Of a stretch of DNA of 64,000 nucleotides, positions 9,327-17,806 are shown piece after piece; within the stretch, counting starts at the first letter, position 1; each line of letters starts with the position of its first letter. The stretch is from Fibrobacterota bacterium (GTDB taxonomy: Bacteria > Fibrobacterota > Chitinivibrionia > Chitinivibrionales > FEN-1185). Position numbers and translations under genes: made by a program. The DNA lies in assembly GCA_003165595.1 (NCBI GenBank), contig PLWQ01000006.1, positions 1 through 64,000 of the forward strand, read 5' to 3'. Below the pieces are notes generated by a model that was given only the letters and a program-made list of their open reading frames with translations, made no database searches and had not been told where the DNA came from.

Positions 9327-9434
9327 ACCTCGATGACCCCCAAAAATAACTTCCGCACCGCAGTCGCGATAGGTGCCGTTCCTCTCTTCCCACAGCATTG
9401 GATCTGCTTTTCGCGGAATCACCATCCGATACTT

Positions 9435-9462
9435 TTGACAATCCGCCCGGCGAAAGTATTTT
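9435..9462 (+). promoter_or_regulatory. putative sigma-70 promoter of trpB2
   Basis: TTGACA at 9435-9440 is followed after 16 bp by TATTTT at 9457-9462, 57 bp before the trpB ATG. The same TTGACA/TATTTT pattern occurs before other genes in this window (14842-14870 minus; TTGACT/TATTTT at 37264). Confidence 0.55.
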
Positions 9463-9519
9463 ATATTGCATCGGAATCGTCAGGCGAATTTCGTTTCACG
9501 AACCACGCAAGGAGACCTT

Positions 9520-10920
9520 ATGCCTTTCAAACTGCCTATCAAAGTTTACCTCAACGAAGACGAAATTCCGCGCCAGTGGTACAATCTGGCCGCGGATCTT
9601 CCCTCTCCCATGCTTCCGCCCCTGGGGCCGGACGGCAAGCCGCTTACCCCGGAGGCGCTGAGCGCAGTGTTTCCAATGAATCTCATCGAGCAGGAAGTGA
9701 GCCAGGAGCGATGGATCACGATACCGGAAGAGATCATTGAAATGCTTTACAGATGGAGGCCCTCTCCTCTCAAACGCGCCGTGTATCTCGAACAAGCGCT
9801 GGGCACGCCGGCAAAAATCTATTACAAGGACGAGAGCGTCTCTCCCGCGGGAAGCCACAAACCCAATACCGCTATCCCGCAGGTCTGGTACAACAAAAAA
9901 TTCGGCACAAAGACGATCACCACCGAAACCGGAGCCGGCCAATGGGGCAGCGCACTGGCGTTCTCCTGCTCGCTTATGGGGCTCGCATGCAAGATCTTTA
10001 TGGTGAGAATCAGCTTTGAACAGAAGCCATTCAGGAAGATCATGATGCAAACCTGGGGCGGCAAATGCATTGCCAGCCCAAGCACCGAAACCGAAGCGGG
10101 ACGGAGCTTCCTTAAAAAGGACCCGAACACGCCCGGAAGCCTCGGCATGGCCATCAGTGAAGCAGTAGAAGCTGCGGTTACCGACAAATCCGGCACTACA
10201 AAATACTCGCTCGGCAGCGTGCTCAATCATGTTCTGCTCCATCAGACCATTATCGGCTTGGAGGCAAAGAAGCAGCTGCAAAAGATCGGTATCAAGAAAC
10301 CGGACGTGGTGATTGCCTGCGCGGGCGGCGGCAGCAATTTCGGCGGACTCGCGTTCCCCTTTGTCGCAGACAAGATTGCAGGCGCAAACATCGAGATAAT
10401 TCCCGTGGAGCCCGCCTCCTGCCCAACCATGACCCGCGGCATTTTTACCTACGACTTCGGTGATTCCGCAGGCATGACCCCCCTGCTTCCAATGCACACG
10501 CTCGGCCACAATTTTGTGCCGGAGCCCATTCACGCCGGCGGGCTCCGCTACCACGGCATGGCGCCTCTCGTGTCGCAGACGATAGTGGAAGGCTTGGCTA
10601 CCCCTCGCGCGATTCAGCAAACCGAGTGCTTCAAGGCTGCAATACTGTGGGCCAACACCGAAGGCATGATCATTGCCCCGGAATCAAGCCATGCGGTCGC
10701 CGCAACTATCCAGGAGGCTCTCAAAGCCAAAGAAGAAGGTAAGGAAAAGGTTATCCTGTTCAACCTGAGCGGCCATGGCCACATGGACCTTGCCGGGTAT
10801 TCCAAATTCCTTGAAGGCAAACTCACGGATTGGGAATTGCCGCAAGCGAATATTGAAGCCGCAGAGCAGGATCTCAAAGACCTGCCCAAGGCAAAGATGA
10901 ACAAGACGGGAAAGTGGTAA
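9520..10920 (+). CDS. trpB: tryptophan synthase beta chain, TrpB2-type
   Basis: PLP-dependent enzyme joining indole (or a precursor) and serine to give tryptophan. 466 residues, longer than classical TrpB (about 400) and in line with the TrpB2 class. The PLP lysine lies in AGSHKPNTA, the phosphate-binding loop is AGGGSNFGG, and HGMAPLVS and a C-terminal SGHGHMD are also typical of TrpB2. The start at 9520 is supported by AAGGAG 8-9 nt upstream; upstream in-frame codons fall inside the putative -10 box. No trpA or other trp gene is adjacent, so it may salvage indole or act with a distant TrpA. It has its own promoter and terminator. Confidence 0.95.
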   Translation: MPFKLPIKVYLNEDEIPRQWYNLAADLPSPMLPPLGPDGKPLTPEALSAVFPMNLIEQEVSQERWITIPEEIIEMLYRWRPSPLKRAVYLEQALGTPAKIYYKDESVSPAGSHKPNTAIPQVWYNKKFGTKTITTETGAGQWGSALAFSCSLMGLACKIFMVRISFEQKPFRKIMMQTWGGKCIASPSTETEAGRSFLKKDPNTPGSLGMAISEAVEAAVTDKSGTTKYSLGSVLNHVLLHQTIIGLEAKKQLQKIGIKKPDVVIACAGGGSNFGGLAFPFVADKIAGANIEIIPVEPASCPTMTRGIFTYDFGDSAGMTPLLPMHTLGHNFVPEPIHAGGLRYHGMAPLVSQTIVEGLATPRAIQQTECFKAAILWANTEGMIIAPESSHAVAATIQEALKAKEEGKEKVILFNLSGHGHMDLAGYSKFLEGKLTDWELPQANIEAAEQDLKDLPKAKMNKTGKW

Positions 10921-10926
10921 TCGGGA

Positions 10927-10986
10927 AGTAAACGACCACCGCCATAAGCGGGGGTTTCTCTTGGAACCACGGCCATTGGCACGGCC
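10927..10986 (+). repeat. partial copy of the composite palindromic repeat
   Basis: Starts AGTAAACGACCACCGCC, the same opening as the fuller copies at 22313 and 13828, followed by a degenerate partner AGCGGGGG and a second small palindrome (CCACGGCCATTGGCACGG). It sits just after the trpB stop and before its terminator. Confidence 0.6.
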
Positions 10987-11032
10987 ACAAATGTCAATTC
11001 AGGGTAGCAGGTAATAGAACCGGCTTCATGCG

Positions 11033-11078
11033 GCAAGAGGCGGCGGGAGAATATCCCGGCCGCCTCTTGCTTTTTTTT
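11033..11078 (+). terminator. rho-independent terminator of trpB2
   Basis: GCAAGAGGCGGC(G) pairs with (C)GCCGCCTCTTGC, giving a stem of at least 12 bp around a short loop. Eight T residues follow at 11071-11078. It is placed 110 bp after the trpB stop and just before the end of the convergent ugd gene. Confidence 0.9.
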
Positions 11079-11109
11079 GCCACGGCGACGCTTCGCTCCC
11101 GGCGAGCGC

Positions 11110-12495
11110 TTAGTAGTGCGTTAGCGGCCGCTTTCCAACCGGGAATACGTTGAACCCCATTTCAAACAGGCGCACGTGGTCCAGAATATTGCGCCCGTCA
11201 AAAATAAAGGCCGGTTTCTCCATGCTCTTGAGTATCCGCTTGAATTCGAGGTGCTTGTATTCTTCCCATTCGGTGCACACCGCAATCGCATGGGCGCCTT
11301 TGACCGCGGCGTACGGATCGCTCGCGAATTCGAACGTACCCTTGCAGCCGGCAAGGTCGATTTTCGCATTTGCAATGGCTTTGGGATCGGTTATTATCAC
11401 GTGCGCCTGTTCTTCCAGGAGCTTCTTGGTGACGTAGATAGCCGGCGATTCGCGCGTGTCGCCGGTGTTCGCCTTGAACGCGAATCCGAGAATGGCAATG
11501 CGTTTCTTTGCAATGGTGTTGAACATGGCCTGGATCATGTTCTGCACGAAGCGGGTCATCTGATACTCATTGATGCGAATGACGTATTCCCAGTACTGCG
11601 CCACTTCCCATAATCCGTACCGCTCGCACAAGTAAACAAGATTGAGTATGTCCTTCTTGAAGCACGAGCCCCCGAATCCTACGCTTGCATGCAGAAACCG
11701 GGCGCCTATACGGTTATCCTTGCCGATGGCATAGCCCACTTCGGAAACGTCCGCCTCCGTCTTTTCGCAGAAAGCCGACATGCTGTTGATCGACGAAATA
11801 CGCTGCGCCAGGAACGCGTTGGCGGCAAGCTTGGAGAGTTCGGCGCTCCAGACGTTGCTCGTGATGATGTTCTTTCTGTCAACCCAGTGCGCATACAGGT
11901 CCACGAGATCCTTCCGGGCGGCAAGTCCCGTCTTGGTTTCCTGGGTGCCGATGAGCACGCGGTCCGGATTCAGGAGGTCTTTTACGGCGCTTCCCTCGGC
12001 AAGGAACTCCGGATTGGAGGCGACCTCGAAATGAATCCCTTTGCCGTTCGCGTTGAGGATGCGCTCCATGGCATGAGCGGTGCGAACCGGAAGCGTGCTT
12101 TTCTCGACGATGATTTTGTCCGACGCTGAGGCTTTTACGATGTTTCGGGCAGTCTTCTCCCAATACTGGAGATCTGCGGCCTTGCCGGCGCCCTCACCGA
12201 ACGTCTTGGTGGGAGTATTCACGGACACAAACAGGATATCGGCCGACCGTATGGCGGCGTCCACGTCAGTCGAGAAGAACAGATTCCGGCCCCTCGCCTT
12301 CTTTACCACATCGAGCAGCCCCGGTTCGAAAATGGGCAGGTCGTCGCTTTCCCAGGCGGCAATACGCGCCGCGTTGATATCCACAACCGTCACCTTGACA
12401 TCAGGGCATTTCGCCGCGATAACCGCCATCGTCGGCCCGCCTACATAGCCCGCGCCGATACAGGTAACGTGTTTCTTGAACGTCTGTTTCACCAT
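11110..12495 (-). CDS. ugd: UDP-glucose 6-dehydrogenase (animal-type subclass)
   Basis: Oxidises UDP-glucose to UDP-glucuronate with NAD+ for surface polysaccharides. The ATG at 12495 is preceded by GGAGGGAG; the in-frame TTG two codons upstream is less likely. About 461 residues. The N-terminal Rossmann motif is GAGYVGGPT, followed by VEKST and ASNPEFLAEGSAV, with the catalytic cysteine in GFGGSCFKKD. The wording of several motifs (FLAQRISSIN, DILNLVYLCE) is closer to animal UGDH than to the short E. coli Ugd, and a few bacterial phyla do carry this long type. The next upstream gene on the strand is a hydrolase 27 bp away. Confidence 0.95.
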   Translation of the reverse strand: MVKQTFKKHVTCIGAGYVGGPTMAVIAAKCPDVKVTVVDINAARIAAWESDDLPIFEPGLLDVVKKARGRNLFFSTDVDAAIRSADILFVSVNTPTKTFGEGAGKAADLQYWEKTARNIVKASASDKIIVEKSTLPVRTAHAMERILNANGKGIHFEVASNPEFLAEGSAVKDLLNPDRVLIGTQETKTGLAARKDLVDLYAHWVDRKNIITSNVWSAELSKLAANAFLAQRISSINSMSAFCEKTEADVSEVGYAIGKDNRIGARFLHASVGFGGSCFKKDILNLVYLCERYGLWEVAQYWEYVIRINEYQMTRFVQNMIQAMFNTIAKKRIAILGFAFKANTGDTRESPAIYVTKKLLEEQAHVIITDPKAIANAKIDLAGCKGTFEFASDPYAAVKGAHAIAVCTEWEEYKHLEFKRILKSMEKPAFIFDGRNILDHVRLFEMGFNVFPVGKRPLTHY

Positions 12496-12522
12496 GAACA
12501 AGTCTCCCTCCGTTTGGTGCCG

Positions 12523-13584
12523 TTAGCGCGGAATCTCCGAAAACACCATATCTGCAATGTCCCGTCGCACGTCGTCGATGGCCCGCGTGTCGGGCTTTCT
12601 GGACGGGAACGTGCAGTTCGAAAGCATCACCAGCGCACAATGGCGTCGCATGTCGCACATGCACACGCAGCCGGTAAATCCCGTCTTCCCGATTGTCGAT
12701 AGCGAGCAGCGGTTTCCCATGTATCGCGCCTGGTTGAGTTCCCAGCCGAGCCCCGTTTGCAAGCCAAGATGGGCCACCTGATTGGTGCACATCTGCTCGA
12801 TGCAATCTTTTGAAAAATACCTTGTGCCTCCCGTAAAACCATCATCGAGCATCATGCCGAGGAAACGCAGGATATCGGGAACCGTGGAGAACAACCCGGC
12901 CGAGCCTGCAACCATGGATTGCCGCAGCACCCACGCGCTTTCGTCGTGGACTTCTCCCACAATCGTCCGACCGCGCCAGGGATCAACCTCGGTGGGAACG
13001 ATTTCGTTCGTGGGAAAGTCCTCAGGAAAAAACGACGTTCTGGTCATGCCAAGCGGATCGAAGAATTCGCGCTGCGCGGAAACGGCCAGACATTCTTCGC
13101 GAAGGTTCTCAACAATCATGCCGAGCAGGATACTGGAGGCGTTCGAGTAAAAGAACGTAGAACCAGGCTCGGCGGCAAATTCGGTGGTTAGAATCGCATT
13201 AAGGATTCCCATTGCACCCAGGTCTTTGAGCGCCGACAGCCGAAAGCCGTACGCAACGGTCTGGGTGAGAAGGTGACGAACCAGCAGCTTGTCTTTGTAT
13301 GAATTCCGCAGTTTTGGGAGGTACTCGTTCACTCTGTCATCAAGCCGAAGTTTGCCTTCGTCCAAGCTTCGCAGCGCAAGACACGACGTGGGAATTGCTT
13401 TCGTTATGGAAGCCACGTCGAAAATTGAATTCTCGTGTAAAGGGGGCGAAGCGCGATCGTAGGTTTGTCTGCCGAACGCGAGTACGGTCTGCGGAGTTTT
13501 ACTTGACAAAAAACCGACAACACACCCGGGGAAAACGTTTTCCTCCATGGCGCGCGAAATCCTTGCCGCTATCTTCTGTTCCAT
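12523..13584 (-). CDS. beta-lactamase-fold serine hydrolase (class C/PBP4*-like)
   Basis: 353 residues of the AmpC/esterase/PBP superfamily. The nucleophile motif S-I-T-K is at 59-62, a Y-S-N motif lies near 146-148, and the third motif is K-T-G (GKTGFTG) near 300. No signal peptide is visible, which argues for a cytoplasmic esterase or peptidase rather than a secreted beta-lactamase. It is 27 bp upstream of ugd on the same strand and may be co-transcribed. The substrate cannot be told from sequence. Confidence 0.85.
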   Translation of the reverse strand: MEQKIAARISRAMEENVFPGCVVGFLSSKTPQTVLAFGRQTYDRASPPLHENSIFDVASITKAIPTSCLALRSLDEGKLRLDDRVNEYLPKLRNSYKDKLLVRHLLTQTVAYGFRLSALKDLGAMGILNAILTTEFAAEPGSTFFYSNASSILLGMIVENLREECLAVSAQREFFDPLGMTRTSFFPEDFPTNEIVPTEVDPWRGRTIVGEVHDESAWVLRQSMVAGSAGLFSTVPDILRFLGMMLDDGFTGGTRYFSKDCIEQMCTNQVAHLGLQTGLGWELNQARYMGNRCSLSTIGKTGFTGCVCMCDMRRHCALVMLSNCTFPSRKPDTRAIDDVRRDIADMVFSEIPR

Positions 13585-13747
13585 TCATTGCCCGTGCAAA
13601 AGATTAGCGGAAATCCCTTCGGGAGTTTTAGCGCTGACGCTTTTTAAGGGCAAGGTAGTGCAGTGCTTTCAGCACTGAGACACTTATGTCTTTTGCCCTT
13701 TCCGTCCGGAACCACGGCCTATGGCCGTGGGGCAATGGTAACCGTCG

Positions 13748-13828
13748 CCGCGAATACGCGGCTTTCTCTTTAGTCCACCCCTTTCAGGGGTGAAATAAAG
13801 CCACCGCCTGCGGCGATGGTTGTTTACT
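13748..13828 (-). repeat. composite palindromic repeat, near-full copy
   Basis: Read on the minus strand it runs AGTAAACAACCATCGCC, partner GGCGGTGGC, then TTTATTTCACCCC with partner GGGGTG, then CCGCG with partner CGCGG. The order and much of the wording match the plus-strand copy at 22313-22395. A further palindrome, CCACGGCC/GGCCGTGG, lies at 13712-13730. The 290-bp gap between the hydrolase and the 248-residue gene holds these hairpins and a small AGTGC/GCACT hairpin near 13660-13676, and nothing coding. Confidence 0.75.
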
Positions 13829-13877
13829 GGAGCAAGCAAAGTTCCCTAGCGATCCAACAGGCACTGGGAAATTCCGC

Positions 13878-14624
13878 TCACAATTGCGGAGTGCCCGGCA
13901 GGCCTTGCGGCTCGCTCCCACCGGTCGGCGGTTCCGCCCGGGCAACGTCTACAACCTGGGTTGCGTCGGCCGAAGTATCTTCTTCTTCCTCTTGCGCCGC
14001 TTCATCGTTGGGAGAAAGCCGAAGAGTCTCGGCAACATAGGTATCGATTTGGTTGGGTTTTCCCTTGAGATATGCAAGCAACTGCGCAGCATTTTCGGCG
14101 GTGAGAATTATTCGCAGTTGTTTTGACACCTTTGCGTTGAATCCCCATGTTTTGAGCTGCTCGGGCGTCACTTCGTACGCGTCCTGCAGGGACACAAAAT
14201 GCACCTCATCGGCCCGCAGCGCAATACAGGTGGCGGCATCTATGCATGAATACTCGCTCAAATACCGAAGATGAAGTTTCTGCACGTCAGCCGTCTTTGA
14301 AACACGAAAATAGCCGGTGACAAGCATCTTATCTTTGAAGGCATCCTTGGAGCCGGCATATTTGGTGAGGAAGAACAGATACCGGATTTTGCTTTTTGCA
14401 AATGCCCCGCGAATCTTGGTCTTGGAGCATCCGTAAAATCCGTACGTACCGGATTCGTAGTTGGGCTCCGGCACAACGGGAGAATCAAGATCTTCGGCGA
14501 TCTCACGTATCGGAATCTCGGAAACCGGATCGGATGCGTAGAACACAACCATTCCCGTATTCGCCGCACGGTAGTCCTGCCACACAATGCTGTCGGGAGA
14601 TTTCTGCATAATGCCGGTACTCAT
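13878..14624 (-). CDS. conserved-looking protein of unknown function
   Basis: 248 residues, not recognised. The first 200 residues are globular with mixed alpha/beta character and several cysteines (FYGCSK, EYSCIDAATC). The last 45 residues are acidic then Pro/Gly-rich (a run of five Glu, then SADATQ... and PPTGGSEPQG) and look disordered. No signal peptide or membrane segment. AAAGGAAG precedes the ATG at 14624. A strong promoter at 14842-14870 would give a leader of about 210 nt with two hairpins, so expression may be controlled after initiation. Confidence 0.7.
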   Translation of the reverse strand: MSTGIMQKSPDSIVWQDYRAANTGMVVFYASDPVSEIPIREIAEDLDSPVVPEPNYESGTYGFYGCSKTKIRGAFAKSKIRYLFFLTKYAGSKDAFKDKMLVTGYFRVSKTADVQKLHLRYLSEYSCIDAATCIALRADEVHFVSLQDAYEVTPEQLKTWGFNAKVSKQLRIILTAENAAQLLAYLKGKPNQIDTYVAETLRLSPNDEAAQEEEEDTSADATQVVDVARAEPPTGGSEPQGLPGTPQL

Positions 14625-14657
14625 AGTCTGCTTCCTTTCGAAATGGTCTCAACGCCG

Positions 14658-14699
14658 ACACATGCATGGCGCAAACCAGCGGGATTGCGCACCATGTGT
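14658..14699 (-). promoter_or_regulatory. two-part hairpin in the leader of the 248-residue gene
   Basis: ACACATG (14658-14664) pairs with CATGTGT (14693-14699), and inside it GCGCAA (14669-14674) pairs with TTGCGC (14685-14690), with a small internal loop. It lies 34 nt upstream of the start codon on the transcript. It could be a regulatory stem-loop or a protein-binding site. Confidence 0.5.
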
Positions 14700-14794
14700 G
14701 CCGAAAATCGATTTTGATTTGTAACCGGAAACGCGAAGGTAATTCTTACAGCGAGCGATGCACGCTTCTTTGTAATGAGCGCAGCCCAAAAATG

Positions 14795-14824
14795 AAGCCC
14801 GCAAAGCCAGGAGCGTGCGGGCTT
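14795..14824 (-). terminator. terminator-like hairpin after queA or at the 5' end of the leader
   Basis: AAGCCCGCA and TGCGGGCTT form a 9-bp stem. On the minus strand the 3' side is followed by CATTTTT. It may end queA transcription, but it also lies just downstream of the promoter at 14842-14870 and would be the first structure of the next transcript. Confidence 0.5.
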
Positions 14825-14841
14825 ATGTTGCACTATTCATA

Positions 14842-14870
14842 AAAATAGTAAGCGGAAAAATTCTTGTCAA
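14842..14870 (-). promoter_or_regulatory. putative sigma-70 promoter for the 248-residue gene
   Basis: On the minus strand TTGACA (14870-14865), a 17-bp spacer, then TATTTT (14847-14842). Perfect -35 box and spacing, and the same -10 box as the trpB and rpsT promoters. Confidence 0.6.
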
Positions 14871-14911
14871 CACTCATTACGTTTTTTCAGCCATTGCCGA
14901 AACATAGAGAT

Positions 14912-15952
14912 TTACGAAATCAGCATTGCATCTCCATAACTGAAGAAGCGATACCTTTGCCGCACGGCGTGATCGTACGCGCCAAGGACCCGGTCGCGGC
15001 CGGCAAAGGCGCTCACGAGCATGAGGAGGGTCGATTTGGGCACATGGAAGTTCGTTACCATTGCGTCAACCACCTTGAAATCGTATCCGGGCAGAATCTT
15101 GAGGCGGGTTCTGCCTCGTGACGGCCGCAGAACCCCGTCTTCTCCACTGCAGTGTTCCAGCACTCGAACCACCGTCGTTCCCACCGCAACAATTTTCCCG
15201 CCGCGTTTCTTTGTGCTTTCAATCTCGCCCGCAGTCTCTTCTGTCAATTCGTATGTTTCTTCGTGCATCACATGCTCGCCGGGGTCGTCGACCGTCACCG
15301 GCCGGAACGTTCCGATGCCTACGTGCAGCGTTACCCGCGACGTGTCTAGGCCTTTCGCAGCAAGCGTTTCCAGAAGGCGGGGCGTAAAGTGGAGTCCCGC
15401 CGTGGGCGACGCGATAGCGCCCTCGCGCTGAGCAAACACGGTTTGATATGCCGTGCTGTCTTCGGGACCAGCCGGCCGCTTGATGTAATGAGGAAGCGCC
15501 ATGACGCCATACCTGGAAACCGCTTCCGAAAGATCCTTGACAGCAGCGTTCCGCACAAGCGAGACTTCGCGCGTTCCATCTTGATGAACCGCAACAACTT
15601 CGACAAGAACGTCTTCCGCGGCCCGTATGTAGATTCGTGTGCCCGCAGCCAGTCCGCGTCCCGGACGAACCAATGCCTTCCATGAGCCTGCTGATGCGGG
15701 TTCCGTCAGAAGAAGCTCAACTTTCCCGCCCGTATCTTTTTTACAGAACAATCGCGCGGGAATCACCTTGGTGTTGTTGAAAACAAGTCTGTCGCCGGGC
15801 GAGAGAAGACCGGGAAGATCCCTGAAACAATAGTCGGATACAGTTCCGGCCTTGCGCGACAGATGGAGCAGTCTGCATGCATCGCGTTCCTCGCAAGGAT
15901 ACTGCGCGATGAGTTCGGGGGGAAGGGCGTAATTGAAATCCGCTGTCTTCAT
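14912..15952 (-). CDS. queA: S-adenosylmethionine:tRNA ribosyltransferase-isomerase
   Basis: Makes epoxyqueuosine in the wobble position of tRNAs with GUN anticodons by transferring the ribosyl part of SAM. 346 residues, the usual length. Family segments seen: the N-terminal FNYALPPELIAQYP, LVFNNTKVIPARL, IASPTAGLHF, TLHVGIGTFRPV and NFHVPKSTLLMLV. The start at 15952 encodes MKTADFNY, the standard beginning. No other queuosine gene lies nearby. Confidence 0.97.
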   Translation of the reverse strand: MKTADFNYALPPELIAQYPCEERDACRLLHLSRKAGTVSDYCFRDLPGLLSPGDRLVFNNTKVIPARLFCKKDTGGKVELLLTEPASAGSWKALVRPGRGLAAGTRIYIRAAEDVLVEVVAVHQDGTREVSLVRNAAVKDLSEAVSRYGVMALPHYIKRPAGPEDSTAYQTVFAQREGAIASPTAGLHFTPRLLETLAAKGLDTSRVTLHVGIGTFRPVTVDDPGEHVMHEETYELTEETAGEIESTKKRGGKIVAVGTTVVRVLEHCSGEDGVLRPSRGRTRLKILPGYDFKVVDAMVTNFHVPKSTLLMLVSAFAGRDRVLGAYDHAVRQRYRFFSYGDAMLIS

Positions 15953-16017
15953 TTTATATTTCGTAGTGGAAGAACAATCTATATTAAGTGAACCTCCACA
16001 TATTCAAAAACGCGTTT

Positions 16018-16103
16018 TGTCATTGCGAGCAAAGCGAAGCAATCTCGCGTTTTTGCAAAGAACTAGGGGAGATTGCCACGTCGCTACGCTCCTCGCAATG
16101 ACA
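16018..16103. repeat. CATTGCGAG-type element with terminal inverted repeats
   Basis: An 86-bp element whose ends are a perfect 12-bp inverted repeat, TGTCATTGCGAG at 16018-16029 and CTCGCAATGACA at 16092-16103. Inside, GCAATCTC pairs with GAGATTGC. Elements of this wording are dispersed in many bacterial genomes, and a degenerate copy sits at 6677-6747. It ends 35 bp before the PHP gene. Confidence 0.85.
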
Positions 16104-16138
16104 TCGGGCTATTTATAGAGGTTACCTTAAAATACAGT

Positions 16139-17752
16139 ATGCTTCAATTCGCCGCGCCTTTAAGCCCCGTCTTTCTATACGCGGAGACCCACTTCCGGTT
16201 CTTCCAGGGGTTCCCGAGTCTGCTTTTCAAAAGGGAACCTGAGATCGTATTCGATCTTCCGGGCCGATGCGCCCCCGGCAGGAACCTGCCTGTCTTTCTT
16301 ATCGTAAATGACGTGCACCGTTTCAGCGCCGAGGTGACGGGAGTCATGCTGACCGTGTCTCAAAAGGGAATACGGCCGCTCGTTTTCGAATTCTCTTCCC
16401 CGCAAGCAGCTCTAGTTGACCACCCGTTGCAGATGCAGGCCAAGGCGTATGTCTTCTCGATCCCGCGAACCGAACTTCCAAACGGCCAGGTCTATGTCAA
16501 TTGCAAGGCCAGCGTTGCGAACGGCAAACGCTCCTGGGATGTACTAAACGATAACTTCTTTTCCTCGTCAAAGCTTCCGTTTGGGTGCTACCTGGCAGAT
16601 GAAGACCTGCCCGGGTCGGACAGGTGTTCCTACGGTGATCTTCACGTGCATTCCCAATACTCCCAGAGCCACGTTGAATTCGGGCCTCCTGTTTCCGTAA
16701 TCAATTTGGTTGCAGATACTTGCGGACTTGACTTTTTAGCGATTACCGACCATTCCTATGACCTGTGCTGCGACATGAACGACTACCTTGAGACCGATAG
16801 CAGCTTATCAAGGTGGCAATCGCTGGTCTCTGAAACAGGGCGCAAAGATAATTCAAAGCCTATCATGATCTTAGGGGAAGAGATTTCCACCCTCAATTGC
16901 CGAAGCAAGGCTGTTCATCTATGCGCGATTGGAATTAAGAGTTTTGTGCCGGGTTCAATTGACGGCGCCAGAACTAACAAGCTCCCAACCCTTCAGTTGA
17001 AACAGGTGATCGATGAGGTTCATTCGCAGGGAGGCCTCGCAGTGGCCGCACATCCCGGTTCAAGGTTCGGGCTACTACAGCAGATTCTTCTTCACCGGGG
17101 AAATTGGGCCAAAGACGACTTTGCAAACAATCTTGACGCAGTTCAGGCCGTAAACAATGGCTTCGGAAAATCCTGGCAAATTGCCAAGCGACTATGGATA
17201 AATGAGTTACTAAGAGGAAGGCGGCTACCCCTTGTCGGAGGCAATGATTCTCACGGTGATTTCAACAGGTACAGGTATATCAGCGTACCTTTTTTGGCCA
17301 TTTCCGAGAATTTCAGTCGTCATCTATCCTCTGTTAGGACAGGTATTTACAGGAAGGCAAAGTCAATTGATGATGTGATCTCGTCAATCAGGCAGGGCGA
17401 AGCATTCGTGACAAGCGGTCCATATCTCTCCATAACACCAACGAAATCAGGTCGAAACAGGGATCTCCCCTTGCAGACCATCCCTATTGGTTGCAGCTCT
17501 GTAACTGTCAGAGTCATAGGAAATTGCGAGTTCGGAGGCGTGAAGAATCTGCGAGTATTCGCAGGCCGGGTAGGCGAAAAGGCAGAATCTTTACTATTTT
17601 CAGATAATTACAACTGCGAGAATCAAATCATCCAAGAGATAGCGCTATCGGGCAAGCCGCCCCAAGGATACCTCCGCGCCGAAGCAACATGTCTAAAGAA
17701 TGGTGGGGCAACGACTTTTGCGGCAACGAGCCCTGTTTATTTCGGTACCTAA
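16139..17752 (+). CDS. PHP-domain metal-dependent phosphoesterase (CehA/McbA-like)
   Basis: 537 residues from the ATG at 16139; in-frame codons further up lie inside a repeat and are not believed. The first 180 residues form a beta-rich region without signal peptide. The PHP domain follows with GDLHVHSQYS, DFLAITDHSYD, an E in LGEEIS, AAHPGS and GGNDSHGD, which supply the metal ligands expected for this superfamily. The last 100 residues look like a beta-sandwich. The substrate is unknown. Codon use appears slightly more AT-rich than the neighbours. It faces the flagellar operon with a shared terminator between them. Confidence 0.85.
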   Translation: MLQFAAPLSPVFLYAETHFRFFQGFPSLLFKREPEIVFDLPGRCAPGRNLPVFLIVNDVHRFSAEVTGVMLTVSQKGIRPLVFEFSSPQAALVDHPLQMQAKAYVFSIPRTELPNGQVYVNCKASVANGKRSWDVLNDNFFSSSKLPFGCYLADEDLPGSDRCSYGDLHVHSQYSQSHVEFGPPVSVINLVADTCGLDFLAITDHSYDLCCDMNDYLETDSSLSRWQSLVSETGRKDNSKPIMILGEEISTLNCRSKAVHLCAIGIKSFVPGSIDGARTNKLPTLQLKQVIDEVHSQGGLAVAAHPGSRFGLLQQILLHRGNWAKDDFANNLDAVQAVNNGFGKSWQIAKRLWINELLRGRRLPLVGGNDSHGDFNRYRYISVPFLAISENFSRHLSSVRTGIYRKAKSIDDVISSIRQGEAFVTSGPYLSITPTKSGRNRDLPLQTIPIGCSSVTVRVIGNCEFGGVKNLRVFAGRVGEKAESLLFSDNYNCENQIIQEIALSGKPPQGYLRAEATCLKNGGATTFAATSPVYFGT

Positions 17753-17756
17753 TGGA

Positions 17757-17782
17757 AAAGGCGCCACATGGTTGGCGCCTTT
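17757..17782. terminator. bidirectional terminator between PHP gene and flgI
   Basis: AAAGGCGCCA and TGGCGCCTTT make a perfect 10-bp stem with a 6-nt loop. A-rich and T-rich flanks on the two sides serve both convergent genes. Confidence 0.8.
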
Positions 17783-17806
17783 GAAATGTGGAATTCGTTC
17801 AACTGC

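Noticed and set aside
9496-10620. 374-residue open frame on the minus strand opposite trpB
   Set aside because: trpB is certain, and this frame has the Arg/His/Gly-rich composition of an antisense shadow.
13640-13830. Run of palindromes considered as a CRISPR array or tandem repeat
   Set aside because: The hairpins differ from each other and there are no regular spacers; they match dispersed repeats instead.
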